From positions 24,651,561-24,715,560 of the forward strand of contig OX457026.1 of NCBI GenBank assembly GCA_949752745.1: a stretch of DNA of 64,000 bases, written 5' to 3'. The position numbers and the translations under genes are program-made. How positions within the stretch are numbered: position 1 is the stretch's first letter; the number at the start of each line of letters is the position of its first letter. Shown here one piece after another: positions 33,951 to 44,480 of the stretch. The notes beneath the pieces were generated by a model. The model was not told the origin of the DNA. It saw only the letters and a list, made by a program, of their open reading frames with translations, and did no database searches. The DNA is from Protula sp. h YS-2021. Lineage: Eukaryota; Annelida; Polychaeta; Sabellida; Serpulidae.

Positions 33951-34160
33951 ATGCATCCCTTGCAGAAGGTATCCACACCAGAGACAATTCACTTTGCCGC
34001 TCTCGTTATTTGCTTTATTTTAGGCGGATGCGACTGTAATGTGATAAAGCCTTGTGACTGTCAGTCATCCCCAAAAAGCGATGTTGTGCATATAAACTAC
34101 CACAATTGCTTGTCTGGATATCGATTTAGAGGATTTGTGTCAGCTTTGAGCCACAAATAG
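33951..34160 (+). CDS. Small secreted Cys-containing protein, or a terminal exon
   Basis: An ATG at 33951 opens 69 codons ending at TAG 34158-34160. Residues 13-26 are hydrophobic (IHFAALVICFILGG), following one Lys and charged residues, as in a signal peptide. The remainder carries CDCNVIKPCDC and one more Cys, five in all after the hydrophobic stretch. Alternatively, the DNA for that stretch is a pyrimidine-rich tract ending TTTGCTTTATTTTAG (34023), a good splice acceptor. Then only 34024-34160 would be coding, as a last exon with the same frame. Both readings use the same C-terminus, which strengthens it. An odd cysteine number and no recognised family leave function open. Confidence 0.5.
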   Translation: MHPLQKVSTPETIHFAALVICFILGGCDCNVIKPCDCQSSPKSDVVHINYHNCLSGYRFRGFVSALSHK

Positions 34161-34739
34161 ATGCCGCGATAATTGATCATTTTTATAGCAATAATAATTC
34201 AATAATAAGTTTTTTAAAAAGGTTAAAAACTATTAGTTCATGAACTTTGTAAAACCTGTCCGGTATCTATGTTGTTATGTTATCTATCCTGTAAGTAAGA
34301 TCAACTTTTGATATCAATTAATAAATAGTAAAACGTTAAACGACTGTGACTTGTTTTGTGAGAGACACATTTTAAAGTAATTTATGTGACTTGAAAGCGT
34401 GGAAATCAAACTTGTACTGTCTTCTGATTTTCAACATTCTTGTGTAAAATGTAACAAAGATTATTGTCAACATTCGTGTTGTGAAAGCACACTGTGCATA
34501 CTTTACAAAGATGTTCTGAACATCAAGAAAGTAATTGGGCGGTCTTTAAATTCAGAAATGTCATCAAACATTTGACCTTAAGGTTTAACTGTTCTGGTCT
34601 GGTCATAGTGTTCTGTTGTTTCAAATGTCTTTAGCAATCAACTTTTACAGTTCTTTGTCAGTAAACGCTCCCATAACACTTATATGACATCTATAGATGC
34701 TATCGATAGCGATGAAATGGTTTACTGGTTCGACATTTT
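34161..34739. other. No supported gene
   Basis: AT-rich DNA immediately 3' of the small ORF. AATAA-containing words occur near 34190-34205 and 34320 but no clear polyadenylation arrangement can be assigned. Confidence 0.4.
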
Positions 34740-35157
34740 GTTTTTAATACTCCTACGACCATACTGGTCCTAGCTCTCACAAATTTTGCACATGTGTGGT
34801 AATTGATCTGACGTTGTACACCTCGCCTTTTGTTCTTGCCTTTGTTTTCATTTTCGTGCTCAAAACGCGGCGCAAAAAAAATATTTTTATTAAGAAATGC
34901 AATGCGTAAGGGCCCCAGCGGTATTTACACAAGTCTGTCGCATCTGCAAAAAGCCACACTGTGCATTACGTAATTTATTTGCGCAGATCAAATGCGCTGA
35001 TCATAGTAAAATGTTTTGGTTCATTTTATAAGAACGACGCGTTAATGCGAAATCGGTTACTGAAAAGTTTTTAAGTTCTACTCGAAGGGACTAAGTGATA
35101 GTAAAAATATTGTTTTTGTCCAATTGTTTAATATTTCGCTTTGAGAAATGGGTTCTC
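34740..35157 (+). mobile_element. Diverged relative of Helentron family A
   Basis: The order of weak matches follows family A: 'catactggtcctag', GATCTGACGTTGTACACC, TTTTCATTTTCGTGCTC, and an end reading TTGTTTAATATTTCGCTTTG then AGAAATGGGTTCT. Terminal CTAG has become TCTC and the palindrome is broken. The 5' end is not identifiable. Confidence 0.5.
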
Positions 35158-35919
35158 TTTATTAAATATCTGAAGTAAGCTCTAATTGACACTTTACAAT
35201 GAAATTCTTATTACCCATTTCCTCTAATAATTGTAAGCAAATTTTATTTCCGTTCTTTGTAAGCGACTGTTTTACAATAATTTATTCATCCCAGTATATA
35301 TTTCAAAGCTTCACCGGCGTCGGATATGGCAAAAATGGCGTCCATAGCAAATTACCATGGGTCACATGACCACAGGCGAAATGACAAAAACGACAATTTG
35401 ACCAAATGCCATCTCCTAATCCGCAGCCAACTTTTTCACAGAGGTGTTTTTTTCTGCAGTTGCCTAAATAAGATGGGACTCCGCCCATCATCAACTTCAC
35501 AACCTCTATCTACTCACTTATTTAGACGTTCAGAAAATATTAATCTCATCACTGTCTAGACAGGGAAATAATATGTAACAGTGGCCATCGCGCCGTCAAC
35601 GTTATTCTTGTATCATCGGGTAACGCAATATGGTCAAGAAGTCAATTTTCATGAATATTTTCCAAAAGGAGGCTATAAAAACTGGCGCGTTTCTGAATAT
35701 CCCACACTTTGTTCCTGATTTTCAAATAACCAGTCATTACCAGCACCAGGCTTAAATTTCCTGTTAGCGTTAACACGATTATATTTAAATTAACGCAATA
35801 TGGCTTTTTACAAAATGGGGAGGGAGCTTTTTGGTGGGTAAGGGGGGCTACCAAGAACCGGCAAAAATCCGGGTATAGCAAAAAGTGGAGAGCTGGGGTC
35901 TTTCTGCAGTTGCTAAATT
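35158..35919. other. No supported gene
   Basis: AT-rich. The minus ORF at 35642-35983 (113 codons) overlaps ACGTC-type repeat at one end and shows no family feature. Confidence 0.4.
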
Positions 35920-36260
35920 TCTTTGCAACGTCGATTTTTCGGTGTCTGCACAAAGCGCCGATTTTCCAAAATTTATTAAACATTGTTTGAAGATGTTAAT
36001 TTAGTTTCGGGGAAAGGTTTTTTTTAAAATCGCAATGGCAATGGCAACGTCACGTCTAAACAGCGTTATTATCGAACGGATGTTAAAGACATTGCATAAA
36101 CTATGATTAACCACAACAAAATTACAACCAGTATATTCAAAGTTGTCAAAAACGTTGATATGTGGTCACTAATAATCAAAACCAATTTACAACTATAGTT
36201 AATGCTGCGATTGGGCCGGAGTCAGTGACACAACCTCAAGTCGACGTTTTACCTACGCCA
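35920..36260. repeat. ACGTC-family repeat (copy 9)
   Basis: Motifs CAACGTCGATTTTTCGG, CAACGTCACGTCTAAACAGC, AAAACGTTGATATGTGGTCA and TCGACGTTTTACC. It is similar to 2640-2770 of copy 1. Confidence 0.55.
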
Positions 36261-36371
36261 GAACCTTTATTGGAATCCAAAACGCTGTTTTACGTAGAAT
36301 TTTGATGCAACTGGCAACTTGGCATAATCCTGGAGAGTCTTTTTTCTTTTCTGTTTTGTCTTTTTTGTGTG

Positions 36372-36414
36372 GGCCCAAGTGTAATTTTCGCTACTCGCTA
36401 GGAAAACGGTCTAG
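36372..36414 (+). mobile_element. Solo 3' terminus of Helentron family B
   Basis: GGCCCAAGTGTAATTTTCGC then TACTCGCTAGG, AAAACGGT and CTAG followed by T reproduce the family B 3' end (subterminal repeat, imperfect stem, CTAG). The body upstream is not recognisable, so this is a relic or a very short derivative. Confidence 0.6.
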
Positions 36415-36924
36415 TTGCATATTGTATGCGTAATGAATAAGCTCGTTTTATGACCTGTTGCTGAACATAAAGTTCGGTCACGATTTCTGTTAGCTACTCT
36501 GTTTGCGTTCATATTGAAGAAACATTTTGTAAGCGTGTTCTGGTTGTGTTTGGAACTATTCAGTACTGCTTCCCTGGGGTGTGGTACTTGCATGCTTAAT
36601 CAACTTAAGATAAGATAAGATAATATAAGGATTTATTCCAACTCCAAACACACATATAAAATAAAGTATCATATATACAATAACACAAAGATAAATCACA
36701 AACACATTACATCACAGGTAACCACCAACTGACAACTTAGAAGGGCAAGAACTGGAAGCAAATGCTGAGTCGTGAGTCTACCAAGTTGAGAAAAAGTGAC
36801 AGATCACATGGGTATATTACACATATGCACATGTGCGTATGAATACATAAAATAAATAATGAGAGTAGAATAGCTACCAATTTTACTAAAGATAAAAATA
36901 TATCAGAAATGCTACTGTTATTGA

Positions 36925-37122
36925 TCACAATATTCGCTTAAAATACTTTTTCAGGTTCTTTTTCAATAGATTTAAATTCCCACTTCCTATTATTTTAGCA
37001 GGAAGCATGTTCCAAACTTTAGCACCAACCACAGAAATGCAATCAGCTTTGATATATGTCCTAATGTACATTGTTCTAAAATCGCTATGCTGTCTCGTTG
37101 TGGAGTGGTTGTGTGAAAACAA
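36925..37122 (-). pseudogene. LINE C-terminal tail
   Basis: Minus-strand reading includes HNHSTTRQHSDFRTMYIRTY, GAKVWNMLPAKI and NLNLLKKNLKKYFK to a stop at 36925. The '(N)TRQ....Y.GAKVWN.LP..I.....L..FKK.LK' pattern is characteristic of the end of CR1/Jockey-like ORF2. It is in frame over its length. Confidence 0.75.
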
Positions 37123-37179
37123 AGTGGCTTTGTAAAAATATATAGCAATTGATAATGGAAAGCTTTGTACATTTTGATT

Positions 37180-38480
37180 AATGATTTAACTTTGACAATT
37201 TAAACAATTTCAAAGCTTTTAGTTCCATAAACTTTGTATTCGTATGATCACGTTTGTTTAAATTAAACATTATGCGTATAACCTTCTTCTTTACTACAAC
37301 TGGTTGCAACCTTGTCTTAAAAGAATTACCCATATCTCACAACGGCAAGAAAGATACGGCAAAAATAATGAGTTGTGCGCTAGGACAAGTGATTAAGATT
37401 CAAGGTAATTTCTAGCTTTGTACATTATGGCTAAACATTTGGCCAATTTGCCAGATACTTTTTTATTTATCTGCGCACTCCAATTTGAATTTTCATCTAT
37501 TAAAACACCAAGAAACGTAGTGACTGGTACTCGATGAATTTCTTGATCCACTATGAATACTCAAAGTTCATTTGATGTGACTTTTTACCAAATATCATGG
37601 ACTGCGTTTTATTAACATTGAGTGACAGTTTGTTTACCATGAACCACATATTAATCTTATTTAATTCAGAACTTATTTGTTTACATAGTTCAGGCAAGTC
37701 CGTCCTACATTTGAACAAATTCCTGTCATCAACAAACAATATATTCTTAATATGTTAGACACATTACAGATATCATGTATATACATTATAAATAGTTTTA
37801 GCCTCAAAACAGAGCCTTGAGGAACACCACACAAATTTTTATTTTTTTGAAACACGATTTACAATTGTCAGTTTGCACACATTGAGTTGTATTTGACAAG
37901 TAACTTTTCATCCACTCATGCGTTATTCTACGGACACCATAATGTTCTAGTTTTTTTAACAACATATCATGGTTTATATGTCGAAAGCTTTACTCAAATC
38001 AACAAAGACACCTACCAAAAATTTCTTTTTATGCCTCTAAAGCATTACATGTTCTTCTTGAAGTTTAATCAAGGCAAACTACTAGAGCTATATGGTCTAA
38101 ACTCATATTGACAGTCACTTAACAATTAACAGTTCTCAGTGTAAACTTGCAAACGTTTATCAACTAGTTTCTCTGGTATTTTCGAAAACTGTGAGAGTAA
38201 GGAAACAGGTCGATATTTGTTGAAACTAGACTTGTCAACCGCTTTGTACAGTGGCAATACTTTTGCATTTTTTTCAGGAAAGGTACCTATTGAAAAAGAT
38301 ATGACAAAACACATGACATAATGGTTTGGATATTTGATGGATAACCTTCTTTACGAGTGCCATTGAAATATCACCTAAGTCAGTTGACGTCTTACTCTTA
38401 CAACTACTGACAATTTCTATCAACTCATTTTTATGGATAGGATTTAAAAACATACTTTTTCTATTTCTATCGGAGAAATA
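37180..38480 (-). pseudogene. LINE reverse transcriptase, broken
   Basis: Reverse transcriptase copies LINE RNA at the target nick. In order down the minus strand: ISKPLCHVF and SFSIGTFPEK, then YRPVSLLSQFSKIPEKLVDK (finger/palm block, 38126-38314); CGVPQGSVL (37808-37834); and MFVDDRNLFK with the two catalytic Asp (37710-37739). A long stretch with the expected 'KLSLNVNKTQSMIF' follows (37551-37739). Frameshifts separate these blocks, so no full domain can be made. The sequence around the catalytic Asp pair is intact. Confidence 0.8.
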
Positions 38481-38918
38481 AACTTCTTTCATTATGTTCT
38501 GGAATTGTAGAAGCAAGATTCGGCCCAACATTAACAAAATAATCATTAGACCCATCGGCGATATTTTGTTGGCCTTTAACATTAACACCGTTACTATTTT
38601 TAAGCAAACCAGGTAGACTTGCAGTCCGACCTGCATTTTAATGACAGAGTTCAATATATTCCAAGTACCCTTGATGTTATTTTTGCTGTTATTCAACAAT
38701 GTAGCATAATACTTTTTCTCACAATATCTAAGTATGGATATCAGTTTATTTTTATAGTCCTTGTGTTTTCTTTCAATCACTGGAGAATATGATTTAATTA
38801 AAGAGAAGTACATAGTATTCTTCTTGATACATGCATTAACAAAACCCTTTGTCATCCACGGTTTACTATCATCTTTCGAGTCACTTTTAAGAATTGCAAT
38901 GTTTGCTTCATTGTACAA
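38274..38918 (-). pseudogene. LINE linker between endonuclease and reverse transcriptase
   Basis: A 214-codon open stretch with KPWMTKGFVNACIKKNTMYF near its start and LNPIHKNELIEIVSSCKSKT, then STDLGDISMALVKKVI before the RT fingers. This matches the spacer of CR1/Jockey-like ORF2. The central part (VLMLKANKISPMGLMI) looks frame-shifted relative to the family. Confidence 0.7.
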
Positions 38919-39239
38919 TCTGACAAACTTAAATTTATTTTGTTGATTGTCAGAGATACCTTATGCTCATTAACACAAAATATAGGCAAATGGTCTGATA
39001 TATCGTTACACATAATACCACTGTAGCTATTATTGGAAACATTGTTTGTGAAAATATTATCAATTAACGTAGCAGATGTTGCAGATGCTCTGGTGGGTTT
39101 ATTTAACATTGGGAATAAGCCATGCGAATATAATGTGTCTATAAAATATTTAGTTCCGATATGACCTTTTAGCAAATCCAGATTGAAATCACCACATATA
39201 TACAATACATTCCCACTCATCTAAAAAAGTTTCTAAGTA
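38919..39239 (-). pseudogene. LINE endonuclease, 3' half
   Basis: Reads NVLYICGDFNLDLLKGHIGT, then the 'TLIDNIFTN' and 'DISDHLPIF' blocks. GDFN and SDHLPI are catalytic and structural motifs of the apurinic-type endonuclease that nicks target DNA. Its N-terminal half lies beyond the transposon insertion at 39240-40870. The two halves resume across the insertion's TA target site. Confidence 0.8.
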
Positions 39240-40870
39240 CAGTGGAACCTCGGCATCGGACCACCTCCCTCTTGGAACAGCCTCTGAATAAGGGCACATT
39301 TTTTTCGGTCCCAAATGCGCTCCATAGACTTTAATGGTTAAGAAGACTCCCAAATTGGACCACTTCGGGTCGCTTTTTTCGGTCCCGAGCCCTCAAAATG
39401 CCTGAGATCGGACCACTGTCAGTCAGTGGGGAATCCACTGCATTTTGCGGCACATTACTTACAACACTGAGCATGTTGCCGTCTTAGATATTGTTGCTAG
39501 GGATTATGTTAGCATGTGTGTAACCAGACAGGGGTTAGTTGTATTGTCTATGCTTTTGTAGCTCCTTGTCTTACCTATAGCGGCTGAAAATATGTAAACC
39601 CAAAGAATCCGGGACAGAAGGGCCCTGGACAAAAGGGCCTTGGACATAAGGGCCTTTCCCAAAACGGCCTTTTCCAAAAGGGCCTTTCCCAAAACGGCCC
39701 TAAATGAAAGGTTGGACAAAAGGGCCTTGAGAAATATTTTTTGGATATAGTTCTCAAAAATATTTTTATTTTTGTGTAATAAAATAACAACTCCAAAAAC
39801 AAAGTTTATCGATGTTATTGCCTGATTCATCCATTGCCTGTCACAGTTCAAATAAAGACCTCAAATTCAGCACTCGTATATCGGCAAGACACTGACACGC
39901 CAACATCATCCGGCTTAGCGCATGTGCTTAAACAACACATTGCAGAGGAACGAAACAAAGGACAGAGATTATCTTTTGTGGCACAACTACTCCGAAATCT
40001 GGCATCTAAAGACAGTGATGGGAAGTAATTGAACGAGTCTTTACAATGAGTAAAATATCAAGACAGTGATTGGTACAATCAGGGATTATCCTGTGGCACA
40101 GTGCTTCGGTAATCTCAAGAGAGTGATGCAGAGTAATTGAAACAAAACTTCAATGCAGTTATCTTTAAAAACACAATGAAGTTTGTTTGTTTTTTTGTTT
40201 TTTTTTTGTTACTTGTTATTTTATTACATATTTTATTAAATAATTAAAACTCAAAATCCTAGAAAAAATCCTCAAGGCCCTTTTGTCCCACTTTTCATTT
40301 AGGGCCGTTTTGGGAAAGGCCCTTTTGGGAAAGGCCGTTTTGGGAAAGGCCCTTATGTCCAAGGCCCTTTTGTCCAAGGCCTTTCTGTCTGGATACCAAA
40401 CCCAAAACATCTTAATTTATATGGTGTCTATTCTTTTAGTATTTATGCCGATCCAAATGCCGCCGAATTCAGAATGACAATTAAATGTCAATTTAAGCAC
40501 GCAAAGGTAATTTAAATAAGAAAAAAATGCTAAAACTTTCTCAAAATGGAAAGCAGAGAAAAAGTTAATAGCAAAAGAAAAGGTATTAGTCTCAAAGATA
40601 AAATTTAGATAATTAAAACAGTAAATTGATTGGCATGCAAAATAGAATGCTTGTGTGTGTTTATAACATGCAGAATGTTATACAGTTGAGACATAATAGA
40701 TGTTATTATAAATGAATATTACTTTCTTTGTGTTTGGACATCAAACTTGAATCTACGGTCAACCCGCAAAATTTTACCCAAGTAGGACCAAGTCTCCCAA
40801 ATGGGTCCACCTCTGAAATAGGGCACATTTTATCCGACCCAAGGGTGGTTCGATTTCAGAGGTTCCACTG
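39240..40870. mobile_element. pogo/Tc1-mariner-type non-autonomous transposon
   Basis: Terminal inverted repeats begin CAGTGGAACCTC on both ends (CAGTGGAACCTCGGCATCGG on the left, the same first 12 bases inverted on the right) with further inverted similarity (ATAAGGGCACATTTT against the 40820-40832 region). TA flanks both sides (39238-39239 and 40871-40872), the target duplication of the Tc1/mariner/pogo superfamily. The CAGTGG start suits pogo/Tigger-like ends. No transposase. It is interrupted by the MULE-like element at 39605-40397, without which it would be ~830 bp. Confidence 0.8.
39605..40397. mobile_element. Mutator-like (MULE) non-autonomous element with repeat-built ends
   Basis: Flanked by identical 9-mers AAACCCAAA at 39596-39604 and 40398-40406, the usual MULE target-duplication length. 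Inverted repeats of about 130 bp (39607-39735 and ~40262-40395) are made of variants of GGGCCTTTTGTCC and GGCCTTTTGGGAAA, so each arm is an array. The centre holds a 64-codon ORF (39834-40028) that I cannot assign; it may be a transposase relic. The Pro/Phe-rich ORFs through the arms are artefacts. Confidence 0.7.
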
Positions 40871-40871
40871 T

Positions 40872-41304
40872 AGTCGAGAAAGTTATTAACATCAGAGCCA
40901 GGTGTTCGGTAAATACAAGATACAGTTACGTTTCTACCCTTTTCTACAACAACTTCCAATGCTACACACTCAAGAATATCTTTGATGACATGCGAGAACG
41001 CCACCACCTTCTTCACTCTCAGATCTTTTCGAACATACACAGATACTCCACCACCTCTTTTATCTCTCCTTATAATATTAAACATTTCGTAATTACAAAT
41101 ATCCAAATCATGTGTTTTATCATCAGCATCAAGCCAGCTTTCTGAAATGGCGATAACCTGAAAACTTTTTTCAAGAACATTCAAGTAATTTTTAATATAA
41201 TAAATATTCGACTTCAAACTTCTGGAATTGAAATGAATAATTGGCAACCCGTTTATATATTTTGCTTTCACAACAAACTGTTTATCGGTTAAATATTCAC
41301 ACAT
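40872..41304 (-). pseudogene. LINE endonuclease, 5' half
   Basis: Reads PIIHFNSRSLKSNIYYIKNY, then the 'VIAISESWLD', RRDKRGGGVSVYVRKDL and SCIYRTPGSDVNNFLDY blocks. These are the N-terminal motifs (N-x-R-S, E-x-W/T-W, GGG-x-x-x-Y, YRxP) of the LINE endonuclease. The frame is open for this whole segment and is broken only by the transposon. Confidence 0.85.
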
Positions 41305-41539
41305 GAAATTACAGCCACTAAAGAAATTTGCATCTGGATCATGGTCGTCCTCCCAATGACCGTTCTTAAAATCCTCGGTCTCGAAATAATTTCAAGAGTA
41401 CTCCTTACATGTATTACGTACATTAAAAACATGTTCTTTGATATCTAAATAAGAGTGTACAAGAATTTATCATCATCAACTGCAGAATATGGAAATACCA
41501 TTAAACATTTTGCACAATGATACAGGTCATTTGTTTTTT

Positions 41540-41670
41540 ACTTTTCTCAATTATTTCAATCTTTTTAAGCTCGGCACATCTTCTATGTACCCAAAAATTA
41601 CACACGTCGCACTGAATTGAAACAGAACGCACATTTTTATCATGGAAATTTGGGTGTTTTAGGAATATTA
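41540..41670 (-). pseudogene. PHD-like zinc finger at the start of LINE ORF2
   Basis: Minus-strand reading SVSIQCDVCNFWVHRRCAEL matches the second half of a PHD finger (C-x2-C-x4-H-x2-C with the aromatic W before H). Some CR1-like LINEs carry such a domain ahead of the endonuclease, where it may aid chromatin or RNA contact. The flanks contain stops. Confidence 0.6.
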
Positions 41671-41858
41671 TTCTAAAGTTCTATTGTAATAAAGTTCTGT
41701 ATGATAGTCACAGTTCAAAGAAGCTTGTGTAGTTCTTCTGGTTTGTTCACCCGCTTTGTGGACTCGTTGTTTAATTTGACGAAAATTTTGGAATTTTCTT
41801 TTCTCTATGTATTCTTGATACGAGTATCTTTTCTCAGATTTCTGGAGGCTTTAAAACT

Positions 41859-42176
41859 TTACGCATTGCGTGCAGTCAAATGCTCATTGCTGTATATCTT
41901 CGTATTCCGTAGGTTGCGTCGAGCTTGTAGCATGCGGTCTCTGGCTTCCCGAGTAGTGAAGCGTACAATGCATGATCCAGGCTGCCTAGGGGGGTTCCTG
42001 CCTGGGAGAACATGCACGTCCTGTAGATCACTGGCACGGATTTCAACTTTAAGACTGTCCTTCGCGAATTTGATCACATTATCTGCCATGATCGATCTGT
42101 CTCCGTTGCCGTAGTCATTGCCGGTGGCCTTCTCTCCAGCGTGAGATTCTCGTAAGATGCGAGAAAAGCAATACAC
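41859..42176 (-). pseudogene. LINE ORF1-type protein, C-terminal part
   Basis: Reads NVIKFAKDSLKVEIRASDLQ, then CIVRFTTREARDRMLQARRN and IYSNEHLTARNA. The 'IVRF..R..RD..L.ARR.LR...IY.NE.LT..N' pattern is the RNA-binding (RRM-like plus C-terminal) portion of LINE ORF1 proteins that coat the element RNA. The ATG at 42176 is not necessarily the native start. Downstream, the 'AGEQTRRTTQA'-type tail near 41720-41760 is out of frame. Confidence 0.7.
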
Positions 42177-42299
42177 CGCGTATCTTGTTGGCTATTAAAA
42201 CTGTAGTTGTGTGTTCAGATAAGCCAACTGCATCTGAATTATGGCAAAATGTTTAAGCAATTATGCAACTATTGCTATCATCATATATTTCCTTGATTA

Positions 42300-43060
42300 T
42301 CCCAACAATATGCCTAACGACAATGCGTCTGGCGACAATTGATCTAACTGCTTGCATGGACCGTCAAAACGCCTTGCAACGATTGACCTGAACTGTTAAA
42401 TGTGGCGATTCGCCAGATTTTTTTTTCGTAATATTCACGTTTTTACTCTTTCAAAGAAAAAAATTCTCCGGAGTTCTGTCAGTTCAAAGAGAAATACTTT
42501 TGAACTCTGTCATTTCAAATCAGTACGAGTCTGCACAAAAAACGACTTCGAGTTCCATTATTTTAACTCAATGCACGGCTAAATAAAAGAGCTACTCCGG
42601 CGTTCCATAGATTCCTACAAGTGCATCGGGGTAAACCAAGTAACATTCTTCACTGTCATTTGCTGTCAAAATGTCATGTTGGAATAGACGATAATTCCTT
42701 TAAAAATCGATGGGAACTAGAAACAACTCCTAATTCGAGGACGCTTCCATGTCAGCGCATACCATGAATATACGCACTATAGAAAAAAATAATAAAAATC
42801 AGTAAGAAAAAATAGCAAAACTACTATGGAATGGAGATAATCAGAGGTGAACAGAAAATTAAAAAATATCTGAACCTCTTTTTTTTCTTGCAACAAAACA
42901 AAAATCGATTCGCACACCCTTTTGTATGATTCTGATGTTCAGCCGAATGTCGCACTTTTCAATTCAGGCGTATTGTCACTAGGTTAATTGTCACCAGTCG
43001 TATTGTTACTAGGCGAATTGTCGCCCCGCGTATTGTCTCGGATTAATTTCCGACCTGTTC
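42300..43060. mobile_element. Possible element with GACAAT-repeat inverted ends
   Basis: Left edge (42310-42370) carries CTAACGACAATGCGTCTGGC, GACAATTGATC and related words. Right edge (42960-43040) carries the inverse, such as GTATTGTCACTAGG, AATTGTCACCAGTC and GAATTGTCGCC. As in the MULE-like element, the ends look built from short tandem units. No target duplication was found, so this is tentative. Confidence 0.35.
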
Positions 43061-43161
43061 ATCTTCCCACAAACAAGGTTCTTTCAAAGGCAGCCCTACA
43101 CGCATTACCTGAGGTGTGTCAATGGCTCATAGGCTGGTTATGATGGAACTGGGTCACTTAC

Positions 43162-43232
43162 CTGACCGTGTTTTGGGCCATCATGACTAAATATGACCAT
43201 ATTTTTAGAGCCAAGAGTTTTATAATTAAGTC
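43162..43232 (-). CDS. Candidate internal exon (71 nt), unrecognised
   Basis: Minus-strand acceptor CCACATTATCAG and a consensus donor GGTCAG|GTAAGT flank 71 nt. Entered after two nucleotides it reads LNYKTLGSKNMVIFSHDGPK plus HGQ, a very protein-like string ending on a codon boundary. A longer 149-codon frame overlaps it (43158-43607) but is less protein-like and ends just past the donor. The acceptor tract is only fair, and no partner exon is known. Confidence 0.4.
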
Positions 43233-44480
43233 CTGATAATGTGGATTATTTTTGTCAGCAAAATATATTACATTCAAATAATATTGACAATTGCCAATAC
43301 ATGTAAAAATCACCGTTTTTGTACAGAAACCGGGTAATTGTTCCTGTTTTTTGTACAATGCAAATGCTTGATTTGAGGCGGTGGGGTCGGGGGGGGGGGC
43401 GAGCACGATGTTAAGCTGTGTAAAATCCAATCCAATCCAATCCAAATTCAAGTACAGTGGCAAACAACTTGTAACAGACCACAGTTTCCTTCTTTCCTTT
43501 ACGCCCTTAAACAAAGTGGCAGCTGTAAGATGTCTGCTTATTTGCAGATGGCTAATGGTGGACATAAGAATATAACATGCAAATTGGTGTACCAAGTTCG
43601 ATTTCAAAGCACGATTCTATAAATTTCTATTCATTAACATTTGGCAAGTCAATGAGTATATTGAAACTGTGCGGAGTATTAAGTTTGAAACAATACCACC
43701 TTTTTAACCCAACGTGAAGTACAGTTTAGAAAGAACAGCCCTTTTCGTGAAAAGAAGTAACTAGAGTGAAAATTGAACTTAATGAACAGGGTGAAGCTCA
43801 GGGTCGGGGTGGGAGATGAAAATAATTAGCAAAGCGAGGTTCAAACCAAACAGCCACTGAAAAGTTCTACAAATTCTACTCCAAGGAAGAAACTGATTGA
43901 CTGCTTTTATTTTTCGGCAAGTGGTTAATATTTCGCTTTTGCACAATTTATTCTCGCAGCCAGCCAGCACAGACAATTTCAGATTTTTCACTCGAAACAG
44001 CTTTCTAGATTTTAACAATTGAAACAAAGATAATCGCATTTTGCAGCGTTGAACTGATTTTGATAAACCTGAATATATAGATTTAAGCCAAAAAAAAAAA
44101 CAAAAACAAAAACAAAAACAAAAAGAAAAACTAAAGAAACAAAACAAAAACTCAGAAGCATTGCCCCAAAATGTGAACTCCATGAGCGCATCTTGGTTTC
44201 ACAGTGCGCTCATGTCATCTCACTATTTTACAACGTGTTGCTTGTTGGTGTTTTTTGTCTGTCACAACCACAACAGCCACAATCAGGTACCCTCTAGGGG
44301 GGCGTTATGTGACTATATCATGCCGGTCTCAACACGGTCTTGGCATTGTGGATTAGATTTTAATGTAATTAGATTTTAAATAAAATTTTTGTCGTATAAC
44401 TTTGCACACCTGCTTTGAATACACTGAAACTGAGGTGAAAAATCGGTGAATGTCCGACACTGACGTATTTGTATTCGCCG
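43233..44480. other. No supported gene
   Basis: A G-run near 43390-43399, A-rich (CAAAAA)n at 44090-44130 and a degraded family-A-like 3' end near 43920-43945 (GTGGTTAATATTTCGCTTTT). No exon was called. Confidence 0.45.

Larger units (their letters stand above)
36602..42180 (-). mobile_element. Decayed CR1/Jockey-like LINE, minus strand
   Basis: Read from 42180 down to 36602, the element shows an ORF1-type RNA-binding segment, a PHD-like finger, an apurinic-type endonuclease, a reverse transcriptase and a short basic tail. It ends at (ATCTT)n-like sequence (plus 36602-36625, AAGATAAGATAAGATAATA), a simple-repeat 3' end as in CR1/L2-type LINEs. Many stops and frameshifts make it inactive. The endonuclease is interrupted by a 1631-bp DNA transposon at 39240-40870. 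The 5' boundary is approximate. Confidence 0.8.
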
